Under the pieces are notes generated by a model, which saw only the letters and a list, made by a program, of their open reading frames with translations, had not been told where the DNA came from and searched no databases. From contig NZ_MUYK01000001.1 in assembly GCF_002155685.1 (NCBI RefSeq), forward strand, positions 496,001 through 560,000: a stretch of 64,000 nucleotides of DNA, in the 5' to 3' direction. This DNA comes from Erythrobacter colymbi. GTDB lineage: Bacteria; Pseudomonadota; Alphaproteobacteria; Sphingomonadales; Sphingomonadaceae. Of the stretch, positions 1-10,859 are shown piece by piece (within the stretch, counting starts at the first letter, position 1; each line of letters starts with the position of its first letter). The position numbers were made by a program, and so were the translations under genes.

Positions 1-3000
1 GGCGGTGTTCGGCGGCTTCTCCGACAAGACCCTGTCCGACCGCATCGCCGACACCGGCGCGCGGGTGATCGTCACCTCGGACGGCTCCTACCGCAACGCG
101 CAGGTGGCCGCTTTCAAGAACGCCTATACCGACCCCGCGCTCGACAATTTCGTGCCGGTGACAACGGCGCTCGACATCCTCGGCGGCCTCGATCTGGAAC
201 TGCCCGAGGGCGGGCATGAGACGATCCTCGACACCGTGCGCGAGGCGCTCGCCGGAGAGATCACGGTCGATCGGTCGGACGTGATGCGCGGCGTGGGCCG
301 GGCGCTGATCAACCTCGGCGCGGAAGGGCGGATTACCTCTGCCGACGCGGCGCGCGTGCGGATCGCGATTGCCTCGAGCCTCGTCACCCTGCCGCCGCGC
401 GTGGAGGCGGTGATCGTGTGCCGCCACACCCACCAGCCCGACATGATCTGGCGCGAGGAACGCGATCGCTGGAGCCACGAGCTGACCGACAGTGCGCTGG
501 TGACGGTGCTCGAAAAGGCGCGCGGAGCGGGCTTTGCGGTGCAGTCCGAGGCTGATCTGCTGGCGCTCGCCGATGCCGATTTCGTCCGCGCGATCTGGGC
601 TTCGTCAAAGCCGATGCCGGTCGATGCCGATTATCCGATGTTCTTCATCTACACCTCGGGGAGCACCGGCAAGCCCAAGGGGATCGTCCACTCGCACGGC
701 TATGCAGCGGGCGTGGCCGAGACCATGGCGGCGAGCTTCGACGCGCGCCCCGGGGACACGCTGTTCGTGGTCGCCGATCCGGGCTGGATCACCGGGCAGA
801 GCTACCTAATCTGCGCGCCGCTGATGACGCGGGTGACCTCGCTGGTCAGCGAAGGCTCGCCGGTCTTCCCCCACGCGGGCCGCTTCGCCTCGATGATCGA
901 GCGTCACAAGGTCCGTATCTTCAAGGCGGGGGTGACCTTCCTCAAATCGATTATGTCCGATCCTGCAAACCTCGCCGAGGTCGAGCGTTACGACATGAGC
1001 GGCTTGCGGGTGGCGACCTTCTGCGCCGAACCCGTTTCTCCGAGTGTGCAGGCCTTCGGGATGGAGCACGTCACCCCGCGCTACATCAATAGCTACTGGG
1101 CGACCGAGCACGGCGGGATCGCGTGGACGCACATGTTCGCGAACCACGATTTCCCGCTGCGCCCCGATGCCCACGCCTATCCGCTGCCGTGGATCGTGGG
1201 CGATGTCTGGGTCGAGGATGGCGAGGGCAAGGGCGCCCCCGCTCCCTTCGCGCGCGCCGATGATGGCGGCGTCCCGTGGCGTAAGGCGGACATCGGCGAG
1301 AAGGGCGAGATCGTCATCGCCGCGCCCTATCCCTACCTCGCGCGCACCATCTGGGGCGACATCGCGGGCTTCAAGGTCGAAGACGGCCGCGTCGATCCCG
1401 CCTGGCGCGGCGATGCGGCGCGCTGGGAAGAGGGCTACTGGAAGCGCTGGAAGGGCGCCTGGGCCTATACCCAAGGCGATTTCGCGATCCAGCATGCCGA
1501 TGGCTCGTTCTCGCTCCACGGCCGCTCCGACGACGTGATCAACGTCTCGGGCCACCGCATGGGCACCGAAGAAATCGAGGGCGCGGTGCTGCGCGACAAG
1601 GCATTGGCGCCGGACTCGCCGGTCGGCAACGTGCTGGTGGTCGGCGCGCCGCACCGCGAGAAGGGGCTGACCCCGCTCGCCTTCGTGGTGCCGGTCGCGG
1701 GCCGCAAGCTGACGATCGAGGACAAGCGCCGCCTGTTCGATCTCGTCCGCACCGAAAAGGGCGCGGTCGCGGTGCCGGCGGACTTCATCGAGGTCTCGCA
1801 ATTCCCCGAAACCCGCAGCGGCAAATACATGCGCCGCATGGTCCGCGCGCTAGTGGTGGGCGAGGATGTCGGCGACGTCACGACCCTGCGCAACCCCGAG
1901 GCGCTGGACGAGCTGCGCACCGTCATCGCCGACTGGCAGCGCAAGCAGCGCATGGCCGACGAACAGGCGCTGTTCGACCGGCACCGCTATTTCCTCGTGC
2001 AATACAACACGGTTGCTCCCGGCAAGCAGGTGGCGACCGTCACGGTCACCAACCCGCCGGTCAACGCCCTCAACGAACGCGCGATCGACGAGCTGGTGCT
2101 GGTTACCTCCACCCTTGCGCGCGACGACAGCGTGGTCGCGGTGGTGTTCACCGGCGAGGGCACATCGTCCTTCGTCGCGGGCGCGGACATCCGCCAGATG
2201 CTCGAGGAGATCCACACGGTCGACGAGGCGATGGTGCTCCCCAACAACGCCCACCTCGCCTTTCGCACGATCGAGGGCATGAACAAGCCCTGCGTCGCGG
2301 CGGTGCAGGGGGTGGCGCTGGGCGGCGGGATGGAGTTCGCGCTCGCGTGCCATTACCGCGTCGCCGAGCCGGTGGCGCGTTTCGGCCAGCCCGAGATCCG
2401 CCTGCGGCTGCTCCCCGGCTATGGCGGCACCCAGCGCCTGCCGCGCCTGCTCGCCGACCGGCGCGGGGCTGAGGGCCTGCGCGATGCGCTCGACCTGATC
2501 CTCGGCGGGCGGAGCATTACGGCGGAGCAGGCCGCGGCCATCGGCGTGGTCGACCAGCTGGTCGATGGCGCGGAAGACGCGCTCTCGGCGGCCCATGCCG
2601 CCGTTCGCGACTTCGTGAAGCGCGGGCCTGACAGCGCCTTGGGCTTTGCCTTCGCCGAAAGGCAGGCGGCGACCGCGCGCTGGGAAGGCGCGGCGGAGGT
2701 CGATCTCGATGCGGTGCTGGAGGACGATTTCCTCCAGCGCATTTTGCGCCAGCTCGCATGGGCGGGCCGCGATGTCGCGGGCGCCCGCGCGCTCGATGCG
2801 GTGCGCACGGGGCTCGAACACGGGATCACCCAAGGCACCGCGCGCGAGGCGAAGCTGTTTGCCGAGGCGATCGTCGATCCCGAGGGCGGCAAAACCGGTA
2901 TCAGGCAATTCATCGACAAGGTTGCGCCCCCGCTTCCGGTGCGGCGCGATGGCGTGTGGATCGATGCCGAGCACGAAATGCGTGCCCAGGCATTGGAAGC

Positions 3001-4876
3001 GGCAGGCGAGCTGCTTCCCGTAGGAGCGCCGTTCTATCCCGGCGTGACCCCGATCCCGCGTCACCAATACGCCTTCGGCATCGCCCGCGATCCCGATACC
3101 GGCCAGCCCCGCTTCGGCCCGCCCGCGAGCCACGAGAAGGAGCTGATCGTCAAGGTGCCCGAGCCCGCGCCCAACGAGGCGCTGCTCTACATGCTGACCA
3201 GCGAGGTCAACTTCAACGACATCTGGGCGCTGACGGGCATTCCCGTTTCACCCTTCGATGCGCATGAGGAAGACGTGCAGATCACCGGCTCGGGCGGCAT
3301 CGCGCTGGTCGCGGCGCTCGGCAGCGAGACGCGCGCGCAGGGGCGTATCAAGGTCGGCGATCTTGTCACCGTCTATTCGGGGACGAACGACCTGCTCAGC
3401 CCGCAGGTCGGCAATGACCCGATGTATGCCGATTTCAGCATCCAGGGCTACGAGACCGAGACCGGCAGCCATGCGCAGTTCCTGACCGTGCAGGCCCCGC
3501 AGATGCACAAGGTGCCGCCTGACCTCACGCTCGAGCAGGCGGGGAGCTATGTGCTGAACCTCGGCACCATCGCGCGCTGCCTGTTCACCACCTTGCAGAT
3601 CGCACCGGGGCGGACGCTGTTCGTCGAGGGCGCGGCGACGGGGACGGGGCTCGATGCCTTGCGCTCCTCCGTGCGCACCGGCTTGCAGGTGACAGGGCTC
3701 GTTTCTTCCGAGGAACGCGCGAAGTTCATCACGCAGGTGCAGGGCGCGGTCGGGGCGATCAACCGCAAGGATGCGCGCTTCGCCGACCTCTACACGGTCG
3801 TCCCCGAGGACAAGGCCGAGGCGATCCAGTGGGAAGCCGCAGGCGCGCCGCTGGTCGAGGCATACAAGGCGCTGAACGGCGGCAAGCTCGCCGATTACGT
3901 CGTCAGCCATGCGGGCGAAACCGCCTTCCCGCGCTCGTTCCAGCTGCTCGCCGAGGGCGGCACACTGGCCTTCTACGGCGCGTCGTCGGGCTACCACTTC
4001 AGCTTCATGGGCAAGCCGGGCACGGCCTCTCCCGAGGAGATGCTCCGCCGTGCGGCCCTGCGCGGGGGCGAGGCGGTGCTGATCTTCTACGGGCCGGGTT
4101 CCTCCGAACTGCTCGACGAAACCGGCCTCGAAATGATCGAAGCCGCGCGCCGCTTCAACGCCAAGAGCGTCATCGCCACCACCACCGACGGCCAGCGCGA
4201 GTTCCTGCAGTCGCTGGGGCTGGAGGATGCGATCGAGGGAATCGTCTCCCTCGAAAGCATCCGCCGCCGCGAGGGGGCGAATTTCCACTGGCCCGACACC
4301 ATGCCGCGCCTGCCCGACGCCAAGGCCGATATCGAGGTCTTCAAGGCGGCGGTGCGTGACTATCAGGACCGGGTGATGAAGCCCTTTGGCTCGGCCGTGG
4401 GCAAGATCCTGCGCTCGCCCGACAATCCGCGCGGCAGCCCCGATCTGGTGTTCGAGCGCGCGGGGCAGGACACGCTCGGCATCTCGACCTCGCTGGTCAA
4501 GCCCTTCACCGGCCGCGTGATCTTCGCCGAGGACCTCACCGGCTGCCGCTTCACCTTCTATGCCCCGCAGGTCTGGACCCGCCAGCGCCGCATCTACATG
4601 CCCACCGCGCAGATCTTCGGCACGCACCTGTGCAACGCCTACGAGGTCGCGCGGATGAACGACATGATTGCGGCAGGGCTCCTCGAAGTGACCGAGCCGG
4701 AAGTCGTGGCGTGGGACGGTCTGCCCGAAGCCCACCAGGCGATGTGGGACAACCGCCACACCGGCTCGACCTATGTCGTCAACCACGCGCTGCCCGAACT
4801 CGGCCTCAGAAGCCGCGACGCGCTGCTGGAGGCGTGGGCGGCGCAGGGAACATTGGCAAGCCCCGGGGAACCGTAA
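1..4876 (+). CDS. pcs: Propionyl-CoA synthase (trifunctional), 5'-partial
   Basis: Trifunctional enzyme that activates 3-hydroxypropionate to its CoA ester, dehydrates it to acryloyl-CoA and reduces that to propionyl-CoA. The reading frame is already open at base 2, so the N-terminus lies outside the window. About 1,624 residues are visible; the Chloroflexus enzyme has about 1,820, so roughly 200 are missing. Visible order: an acyl-CoA synthetase part with the adenylate motif YTSGSTGKPKG near visible residue 215-225 and the catalytic lysine region RSGKYMRR near 604; an enoyl-CoA hydratase part starting near 680 (VTNPPVNALNE, GGGMEFALACHYR); an MDR-type enoyl-CoA reductase part from about 1040 with a nucleotide-binding GAATGTGLDAL near 1209. 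The three-domain order matches propionyl-CoA synthase and not a single-domain synthetase. It precedes malonyl-CoA reductase by 110 bp. The family is known from Erythrobacter sp. NAP1. Confidence 0.93.
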   Translation, partial: AVFGGFSDKTLSDRIADTGARVIVTSDGSYRNAQVAAFKNAYTDPALDNFVPVTTALDILGGLDLELPEGGHETILDTVREALAGEITVDRSDVMRGVGRALINLGAEGRITSADAARVRIAIASSLVTLPPRVEAVIVCRHTHQPDMIWREERDRWSHELTDSALVTVLEKARGAGFAVQSEADLLALADADFVRAIWASSKPMPVDADYPMFFIYTSGSTGKPKGIVHSHGYAAGVAETMAASFDARPGDTLFVVADPGWITGQSYLICAPLMTRVTSLVSEGSPVFPHAGRFASMIERHKVRIFKAGVTFLKSIMSDPANLAEVERYDMSGLRVATFCAEPVSPSVQAFGMEHVTPRYINSYWATEHGGIAWTHMFANHDFPLRPDAHAYPLPWIVGDVWVEDGEGKGAPAPFARADDGGVPWRKADIGEKGEIVIAAPYPYLARTIWGDIAGFKVEDGRVDPAWRGDAARWEEGYWKRWKGAWAYTQGDFAIQHADGSFSLHGRSDDVINVSGHRMGTEEIEGAVLRDKALAPDSPVGNVLVVGAPHREKGLTPLAFVVPVAGRKLTIEDKRRLFDLVRTEKGAVAVPADFIEVSQFPETRSGKYMRRMVRALVVGEDVGDVTTLRNPEALDELRTVIADWQRKQRMADEQALFDRHRYFLVQYNTVAPGKQVATVTVTNPPVNALNERAIDELVLVTSTLARDDSVVAVVFTGEGTSSFVAGADIRQMLEEIHTVDEAMVLPNNAHLAFRTIEGMNKPCVAAVQGVALGGGMEFALACHYRVAEPVARFGQPEIRLRLLPGYGGTQRLPRLLADRRGAEGLRDALDLILGGRSITAEQAAAIGVVDQLVDGAEDALSAAHAAVRDFVKRGPDSALGFAFAERQAATARWEGAAEVDLDAVLEDDFLQRILRQLAWAGRDVAGARALDAVRTGLEHGITQGTAREAKLFAEAIVDPEGGKTGIRQFIDKVAPPLPVRRDGVWIDAEHEMRAQALEAAGELLPVGAPFYPGVTPIPRHQYAFGIARDPDTGQPRFGPPASHEKELIVKVPEPAPNEALLYMLTSEVNFNDIWALTGIPVSPFDAHEEDVQITGSGGIALVAALGSETRAQGRIKVGDLVTVYSGTNDLLSPQVGNDPMYADFSIQGYETETGSHAQFLTVQAPQMHKVPPDLTLEQAGSYVLNLGTIARCLFTTLQIAPGRTLFVEGAATGTGLDALRSSVRTGLQVTGLVSSEERAKFITQVQGAVGAINRKDARFADLYTVVPEDKAEAIQWEAAGAPLVEAYKALNGGKLADYVVSHAGETAFPRSFQLLAEGGTLAFYGASSGYHFSFMGKPGTASPEEMLRRAALRGGEAVLIFYGPGSSELLDETGLEMIEAARRFNAKSVIATTTDGQREFLQSLGLEDAIEGIVSLESIRRREGANFHWPDTMPRLPDAKADIEVFKAAVRDYQDRVMKPFGSAVGKILRSPDNPRGSPDLVFERAGQDTLGISTSLVKPFTGRVIFAEDLTGCRFTFYAPQVWTRQRRIYMPTAQIFGTHLCNAYEVARMNDMIAAGLLEVTEPEVVAWDGLPEAHQAMWDNRHTGSTYVVNHALPELGLRSRDALLEAWAAQGTLASPGEP

Positions 4877-4986
4877 GCCCGCCACGTGCGTTGCGGTTTT
4901 TGAAACGTTCTTAGCTCTCCTCCCCAGGGTTTGAACGAAACACAAAGCGAAGCACGGCTTCGCAGCAATTCTGTGAGGAGAGTCCT

Positions 4987-7900
4987 ATGGCCAAGTCGAA
5001 AGCCGTTGCCGCTGCGCCCGCTCTGCAAAGCGACGTTCCGGGCCGTCTGGCCGGCAAGATCGCGGTCGTCACCGGCGCCGCGGGCAATCTCGGCGGGCAT
5101 ATCGTCACCCATTACCTTGCAGAAGGCGCAACCGTGGTGATGACGGGGCGCACCCCCGATCGCACCAAGGCGGCGGCCGAGGCGCTGCTCAAGGCGACCG
5201 GCGCGGACCCCGCGCGGCTCGCCACCGTGGCATTGGACGGGGGCGACATCGCCTCGGTCCGTGCTGCGATTGCCGAGGTGGTGAAGCAGTTCGGCCGCAT
5301 CGACATCCTCGTCAACAATGCAGGGAGCGCAGGACCCAAGCAGCCGATCGAGCAGCTGCCGCTGACCGCCGAGGAGCTCGCCACGCTGCAAAAGAAGGGC
5401 GCCACCGACAGCGAGACCGTGGGCGATGCGCTGCGCAACATCTTCGGCGTCGCATGGAACGTCGCGCGGGTCGCGGCCGAGCACATCCCCGAGGGCGGCT
5501 CGATCATCAATGTCTCGACCATCTTCAGCCGCACGCCCTACTACGCGCGCGCGGCATACGTCGTCCCCAAGGCGGCGATGAACGCGTGGAGTCGCGAGCT
5601 CAGCTTGGAGCTTGGCCCCAAGGGCATCCGCGTCAACCTCGTCTACCCCGGCCCGATCGAGAGCGAGCGCATCCGCAATGTCTTCGCCGCGATGGACACC
5701 GCGCGCGGCGATGCGGCCGGCACCACCGCGACGCAGTTCTTCGACATGATGAGCCTCGAACGCGCGACCGGCGGCAACGAGAAGGCCAAGACCTTCCCCA
5801 CGCCGACCGACATCGCGACGACCTGCGTCTTCCTCGGCTCGGACGAGAGCGCGGCCTATAACGGCCACGATTTCGAGGTCACCCACGGCATGTCCGTGCG
5901 CAAGGAGCAGCGCTCGACCTATCTGTCGCGGCCCACGATGCGCTCGATGGACGGCACGGGCCTTGCCGTGCTGGTCGCGGCGGGTGACGACTGGGAGGAA
6001 GCGCTCGAAATCGCGCAAGTGCAGCTTGCCTGCGGGGCCGAGGTCGTGCTCGGCCTGCCGCGCGCGGCGGACGTCGCCATCGCCGAGAAGCGCTGCGCCG
6101 CGCTGGGCCTCGGCGACAAGCTGTCGATCATCCGCTTCAGCCGCAAGGACCCGGCGGCGATGGAAGAGGCGCTCGAGGATTACACCAAGAAGGGCACCCC
6201 GATCAGCGGCGCGCTGTTCCTGCCGGCGCTGGGCGCGGGCGAATTGAGCGGCGCGATCACCGCCGCCGATGACGGTGTGGTCGAGGCGCTGATGGACGTG
6301 GAGCTCGCCGGCAACATGGCGCTCGCGCGCACCATGAGCCGTTACTGGAAGCGCCACGACAACCTGCTGCAACCGCCGCGCTTCGTCTTCGTCAGCCACA
6401 AGAGCGACGGCAAGGGCGACATCTATGGCCACATCCTGCGCGCCGCGACCGAGCAGCTGATCCGCATCTGGCGCGACGAGTCCGAGATCGACACCGCCCA
6501 TGGCCGCCGCCGGCAGGCCGAGTGGGGCAACCAGATCGTCCGCTTCACCAATACCGAGGCAGAGAACATCCGCTTCACCGCAGGCCACGCCGCGCGCATC
6601 CTCCTGAAGGAGAGCAAGCTCGGCGAGATCACGCTCTACGTCCCCGCCAACATCGGCGAGGCTACGGGCGCGCGCAAGGCCATGCCGGGCTTCTCCGAGA
6701 ACATCACCGGGCTGCATCTGGGCAAGGTCGCGCTGATCACCGGCGGTTCGGCCGGGATCGGCGGACAGGTCGCGCGCCTGCTGGCGCTCGCGGGTGGCAA
6801 GGTGATGATGGTCGCCCGGCGCGAAAGCGAACTCGCGGTGGCACGGGCCAAGATCGTCTCCGAGCTGGAGGACATCGGTTTCGCCGGGGTCGAGCGCCGC
6901 GTCCAGACCCTCGCCAATGTCGACGTCAGCAATTTCGAGAGCCTCAAGGGAGCCGTCGACGCGACGCTCAAGGCCTTCGGGCGGATCGACTACCTCATCA
7001 ACAACGCCGGGGTCGCGGGTGCAGAGGACATGGTCGTCGACATGACGGTCGATGCCTGGAACTACACTCTCGATGCGAATCTCGTATCGAACTATTTCCT
7101 GATGCACCACGTCGCCCCGCTGATGAAGGCGCAAGGCTCGGGCTACATCCTCAATGTCTCGTCCTATTTCGGGGGCGAGAAGTATCTCGCGGTCGCCTAT
7201 CCCAACCGCGCCGATTACGCCGTGTCCAAGGCCGGGCAGCGCGCGATGGTCGAGAGCATGGCGCGCTATCTCGGGCCGGAGGTCCAGTTCAACGCGATTG
7301 CCCCGGGGCCGGTCGATGGCGACCGCCTGTCGGGCACCGGCGGCAAGCCCGGGCTGTTCGAGCGGCGCGGCAAGCTGATCCTTGCCAACAAGCGCCTCAA
7401 CGCCGTCCACGCCGCCGCGATCAAGGCGATCCGGCGCGGGGTGCGGGTCGAGGCGGTGCTGGCGCGGCTCGCCCGCAACGATACCACCAAGATGAGCCAC
7501 GACACCAACAACCCGCGCGAATTGCGCGAGCTGGCGCTGGCCTGCGCGCGCGAGGGCGATGGCACCTGCACCTGGGACCAGTACCTGCTGACCCCGCAGA
7601 TCGCCGCCGGCCTCATCGGGCGCTTGCGGCAGGCGGGACTGTTCCTCGACGCACCCGAGTGGAACGACCGTCCGGCCACGCCCGAAAGCGATGCCGACTG
7701 GCTGCTGCGCGTGCCGCCCGAGGATGCGCCCTTCCTCCCCGCCGACAAGATCGCGGTCGAGGCCAAGAAGGTCGGCACCGGCGTGCTTTCCAAGCTCTAT
7801 CTCGGCAAGATGCCGACCGAGCATGACGTGGCGCAGGCGACGGTGTTCTTCCTCGCCGACCGTGCCGTCTCGGGCGAGACCTTCATGCCCTCGGGCGGTC

Positions 7901-8685
7901 TTTCCGTGGAACGCTCCACCACCGAGCGCGAGCTGTTCGGCAGCCCCAAGCAGGAGCGGCTCGACCAGATGCGCGGCAAGACCGTGTGGATCATCGGCGA
8001 ACACCTCGCCGACTACCTCGCCGAGACCGCGCGCGCCTTCATCGAGGATTGCCACGCCGCCAACGTGGTCCTGATCACCCGCACGGTGGAGGCCTTCGAG
8101 GCGGTCAAGGCGCAGCTTGAGCCCGAGACCGCCGAGGCGCTGACCTCGCTGGTCAAGACCACCGACATCGAAGCCGCGATGGACGAGGCGCTGATCGCCT
8201 GGGGCAAGCCGACGACGATCCTCTCGACGCCGATGTCGGCGCTGCCGGGCAAGCTGTTTGCAACCGACGATCCGCTGACGCCCGAAGAGTTCCGCACCGT
8301 GGTGGCCGACAACCTCACGCACCACTTCCGCGTCTCGCGCCGCGCCTCGCTCTATGACGATTGCCAGCTGGTGCTGACGTCGCCGGACGTGCCGATGGGC
8401 GACAAGTCCCCGGCTTTCGCGCTAGCGAACTTCATCAAGACCACGCTCCACGCCTTCACCGCGACCCTCGCCGTGGAGAACGAGCGGCTGGTGCACGATG
8501 TGCCGGTCAACCAGATCAACCTCACCCGCCGCGTCCAATCGGAAGAACCGCGCGATCTCGACGAGCATCTCGAAGAGGTCCGCCGTTTTGCCCGTGCGGT
8601 GCTGCTGGTCGGCGCGCCGCTGCCCGATGCCGAGGATTCGCGTTACCGCGCGCGGATCTATCGCGGCATGTCGATGACGGTGTGA
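4987..8685 (+). CDS. mcr: Bifunctional malonyl-CoA reductase
   Basis: NADPH-dependent enzyme that reduces malonyl-CoA to malonate semialdehyde and then to 3-hydroxypropionate. The protein is 1,232 aa, close to the Chloroflexus enzyme (about 1,220). It is built from short-chain dehydrogenase modules: the first has [11 protein letters not shown] near residues 27-37 and YVVPK near 191-195; the second catalytic module starts near 580 with [12 protein letters not shown] and has YAVSK near 743-747. Further SDR-like stretches without an obvious complete active site follow each module (about 320-550 and after about 960). In studied homologues the N-terminal half does the alcohol step and the C-terminal half the CoA-reducing step. 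The start is the ATG 9 bp or so behind GAGGAG. It feeds the upstream propionyl-CoA synthase with its substrate. Confidence 0.93.
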   Translation: MAKSKAVAAAPALQSDVPGRLAGKIAVVTGAAGNLGGHIVTHYLAEGATVVMTGRTPDRTKAAAEALLKATGADPARLATVALDGGDIASVRAAIAEVVKQFGRIDILVNNAGSAGPKQPIEQLPLTAEELATLQKKGATDSETVGDALRNIFGVAWNVARVAAEHIPEGGSIINVSTIFSRTPYYARAAYVVPKAAMNAWSRELSLELGPKGIRVNLVYPGPIESERIRNVFAAMDTARGDAAGTTATQFFDMMSLERATGGNEKAKTFPTPTDIATTCVFLGSDESAAYNGHDFEVTHGMSVRKEQRSTYLSRPTMRSMDGTGLAVLVAAGDDWEEALEIAQVQLACGAEVVLGLPRAADVAIAEKRCAALGLGDKLSIIRFSRKDPAAMEEALEDYTKKGTPISGALFLPALGAGELSGAITAADDGVVEALMDVELAGNMALARTMSRYWKRHDNLLQPPRFVFVSHKSDGKGDIYGHILRAATEQLIRIWRDESEIDTAHGRRRQAEWGNQIVRFTNTEAENIRFTAGHAARILLKESKLGEITLYVPANIGEATGARKAMPGFSENITGLHLGKVALITGGSAGIGGQVARLLALAGGKVMMVARRESELAVARAKIVSELEDIGFAGVERRVQTLANVDVSNFESLKGAVDATLKAFGRIDYLINNAGVAGAEDMVVDMTVDAWNYTLDANLVSNYFLMHHVAPLMKAQGSGYILNVSSYFGGEKYLAVAYPNRADYAVSKAGQRAMVESMARYLGPEVQFNAIAPGPVDGDRLSGTGGKPGLFERRGKLILANKRLNAVHAAAIKAIRRGVRVEAVLARLARNDTTKMSHDTNNPRELRELALACAREGDGTCTWDQYLLTPQIAAGLIGRLRQAGLFLDAPEWNDRPATPESDADWLLRVPPEDAPFLPADKIAVEAKKVGTGVLSKLYLGKMPTEHDVAQATVFFLADRAVSGETFMPSGGLSVERSTTERELFGSPKQERLDQMRGKTVWIIGEHLADYLAETARAFIEDCHAANVVLITRTVEAFEAVKAQLEPETAEALTSLVKTTDIEAAMDEALIAWGKPTTILSTPMSALPGKLFATDDPLTPEEFRTVVADNLTHHFRVSRRASLYDDCQLVLTSPDVPMGDKSPAFALANFIKTTLHAFTATLAVENERLVHDVPVNQINLTRRVQSEEPRDLDEHLEEVRRFARAVLLVGAPLPDAEDSRYRARIYRGMSMTV

Positions 8686-8698
8686 GGAGCCCCGGGGG

Positions 8699-9625
8699 GT
8701 GATCCAGTACCTGCCCTTCGAAAAGCCGATCGAGGCGCTCGACAAGCATGTGGCGGAGCTTTCCGCCCATGCCGAGGGCACCGACGAGGCGCGGATGCTG
8801 CGCGAGCGGGCGGACAAGCTGCTTGCCGATACCTATGCGCGCCTCTCCCCGTGGGAGCGCACGCTGGTCGCCCGCCACCCGCAGCGGCCGCGGTTCGAGA
8901 AGCTGGTCGCGGGTCTGTTCAGCGAGTTCCTCCCCATCGCGGGCGACCGCACCTTTGGCGATGACCAGGCGATCATCGGCGGCTTTGCGCGCTTTGAAGG
9001 CCGCAAGGTGATGGTGATCGGCCACGTGAAGGGCGAGGACACGCCGGGGCGCCTCCGCCACAATTTTGGCATGGCCCGGCCCGAGGGTTATCGCAAGGCG
9101 ATCCGCCTGATGGAGCTGGCCGACCGCTTCGGCCTCCCCGTGGTGACGCTGGTCGACACCCCCGGCGCCTTCCCCGGCGTCGATGCCGAAGCGCGCGGGC
9201 AGGCCGAGGCCATCGCCCGCTCGACCGAGGCGTGCCTCGCGCTCGGGGTGCCGCTGGTGGCGGTGATCATCGGCGAGGGCGGATCGGGCGGGGCGGTCGC
9301 TCTCGCGGCGGCGAACCGCGTGCTGATGTTTGAACACGCCGTCTATTCGGTAATCTCGCCCGAGGGCTGCGCCTCGATCCTGTGGCGCAGCGCCGCACAG
9401 GCCGCCACTGCGGCCGAGGCGATGCGGGTGACCGCGGGCGACCTCCTCAAACTCGGCGTGATCCACCGCATCGTCTACGAACCGCGCGGCGGCGCGCATC
9501 GCGACCATGCCGAAACTGCCAAGCGCCTCACACTCGCGCTTCGTGCAGAGCTCGATGCGCTTGCCGCCATGACCCCCGAAGAGCTGCGCCGCGAGCGCGA
9601 GGAGTTCTTCCTGAGGCTGGGCTAG
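8699..9625 (+). CDS. accA: Acetyl-CoA carboxylase carboxyltransferase subunit alpha
   Basis: Alpha subunit of the biotin-dependent acetyl-CoA carboxylase, which makes malonyl-CoA. It is 308 aa, of usual length, beginning with the typical [11 protein letters not shown] segment after a GTG start only 13 bp behind the malonyl-CoA reductase stop, so it is very probably co-transcribed. Family landmarks include the [14 protein letters not shown] segment, [13 protein letters not shown] and [12 protein letters not shown]. The position where many AccA have GHEKG reads GHVKG. Context suggests it supplies malonyl-CoA to the adjacent reductase; whether the genome has a second accA for fatty acid synthesis cannot be seen here. 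Its TAG stop shares the bases CTAG with the stop of the convergent downstream gene. Confidence 0.93.
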   Translation: MIQYLPFEKPIEALDKHVAELSAHAEGTDEARMLRERADKLLADTYARLSPWERTLVARHPQRPRFEKLVAGLFSEFLPIAGDRTFGDDQAIIGGFARFEGRKVMVIGHVKGEDTPGRLRHNFGMARPEGYRKAIRLMELADRFGLPVVTLVDTPGAFPGVDAEARGQAEAIARSTEACLALGVPLVAVIIGEGGSGGAVALAAANRVLMFEHAVYSVISPEGCASILWRSAAQAATAAEAMRVTAGDLLKLGVIHRIVYEPRGGAHRDHAETAKRLTLALRAELDALAAMTPEELRREREEFFLRLG

Positions 9626-10707
9626 AACAGCACGTTTTCGTAATCCATCGCCGTACCACCTGCGGGAAGGCTGATGCGGTCGCCATCATGGCCCATCCGG
9701 ATTTCGCCGCCGAAGGCCTCGTCCGTGCCTTCGAGGAACAGGCCTTCGACCATGCTGTAAGGCATCGGCGGGATCGTGTGGTAATAGACCAGCATCCGCG
9801 CGCCAGCCATCTGCGCGACCTTCGCCGCCTCGACGGGGCTCGCATGGTAGCCGGGAATGTCGGACATCACCTTGGCGATCGGGGCGGAGCCATTGCGCTT
9901 CGCGGCGGCTTGCATCCGGCGCACCAGCTCGCGGTCGAGCGCTTCGTGGAAGATCACGTCGACACCCTTGGCCGCGCGGGCGAACCGTTCGTCATAGGCC
10001 GTGTCCCCGCTGATCGCCACCGAGCGGCCCTTGTAGTCGATCCGGTAGCCATAGGCATCCTTGACCGGATCGTGGCTGACGCGGATCGCGGTGACGGTAA
10101 GGTCGCCCTTATTGAGCACCACCACGCTGTCGGCGCCGGGGGGAATGACGATCTCCTCCGCAGCCAGCCCAGCGCCCGCCGGATCGGCGATTTCCGGTCC
10201 GTGATGCGCGGTGCGGTAGGTCGCATCGAGCGCGTAGGCTTTGGTGAATCCCTCGGCGAGGGCGATGGTCCCCGGCGGGCCCGAGACCGGGAGTGGCTTG
10301 TGGCGCGCGCCCTGCACCCAGCTCTGCACCATCAGCTCGCCGAGGCCGTCGAAGTGGTCGGAATGGAGGTGGGTGAGGAACAGCTGCTCGGTCTTGCCGA
10401 CCGGAAAGCCCATGCGCCCCAGCACCCGCATGCTGCCCGATCCGGTGTCGAAGATCAGCCGCGTATCGCCCGCCGCCACCGCAAGGCACGCGCCCGCGCG
10501 CTCCGCATCGGCCATCGGCGAGCCCGAACCGCAGACATAGACATGGAGTCCGTCGGGCAGGTCCTTGCTCGGATCGGTTCCGACATTGGCGTCGATCGCC
10601 CGCTGGACGAGGTAGAGCGCGATCGGCCGTTCGAAGAGCTTGAAGGCGGCAAGCCCGATGGCAGCAAAGCCGAGAATGACGAGCGCGATGCGGGCGCGGC
10701 GGCTCAT
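9622..10707 (-). CDS. Metallo-beta-lactamase-fold hydrolase, membrane-anchored or exported
   Basis: A 361-aa protein with an uncleaved or signal-type hydrophobic N-terminus (about residues 7-25, after MSRRAR) followed by a metallo-beta-lactamase fold. The metal-binding motif [10 protein letters not shown] is clear near residue 115-125, with later conserved aspartate and histidine residues ([16 protein letters not shown]). The pattern resembles RNase Z/arylsulfatase-like metallohydrolases found in the envelope, with unknown substrate. A purine-rich GGGGGAGA lies shortly before the ATG. It is convergent with accA and ends on the same four bases. Confidence 0.85.
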   Translation of the reverse strand: MSRRARIALVILGFAAIGLAAFKLFERPIALYLVQRAIDANVGTDPSKDLPDGLHVYVCGSGSPMADAERAGACLAVAAGDTRLIFDTGSGSMRVLGRMGFPVGKTEQLFLTHLHSDHFDGLGELMVQSWVQGARHKPLPVSGPPGTIALAEGFTKAYALDATYRTAHHGPEIADPAGAGLAAEEIVIPPGADSVVVLNKGDLTVTAIRVSHDPVKDAYGYRIDYKGRSVAISGDTAYDERFARAAKGVDVIFHEALDRELVRRMQAAAKRNGSAPIAKVMSDIPGYHASPVEAAKVAQMAGARMLVYYHTIPPMPYSMVEGLFLEGTDEAFGGEIRMGHDGDRISLPAGGTAMDYENVLF

Positions 10708-10767
10708 GCTGGTGTCTCCCCCCCGTGCCTCCCCGGACGCAATCCCGTGTCGCTCTGGTGGAGGCGG

Positions 10768-10840
10768 TGCCGGCTGCAGGGATCGAACCCGCGACCCCCT
10801 GATTACAAATCAGGTGCTCTACCATCTGAGCTAAGCCGGC
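10768..10840 (-). tRNA. tRNA-Thr (anticodon TGT)
   Basis: Read on the minus strand, GCCGGCT pairs with AGCCGGC to form the acceptor stem. A D-arm (GCTCAGATGGTAGAGC), an anticodon arm CCTGA/TCAGG with loop TTTGTAA (anticodon TGT), and a T-arm with GGTTCGATCC follow. The discriminator is A and the next genomic bases are CCG, so the CCA end is not encoded. Confidence 0.97.
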
Positions 10841-10859
10841 TTTCGCCCCGGCCATAATC

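Noticed and set aside
4771..8325. Long open frame of 1,184 codons on the minus strand across mcr
   Set aside because: It is antisense to malonyl-CoA reductase, rich in Arg/Gly/His as expected for shadow frames in high-GC DNA, and has no recognisable domain.
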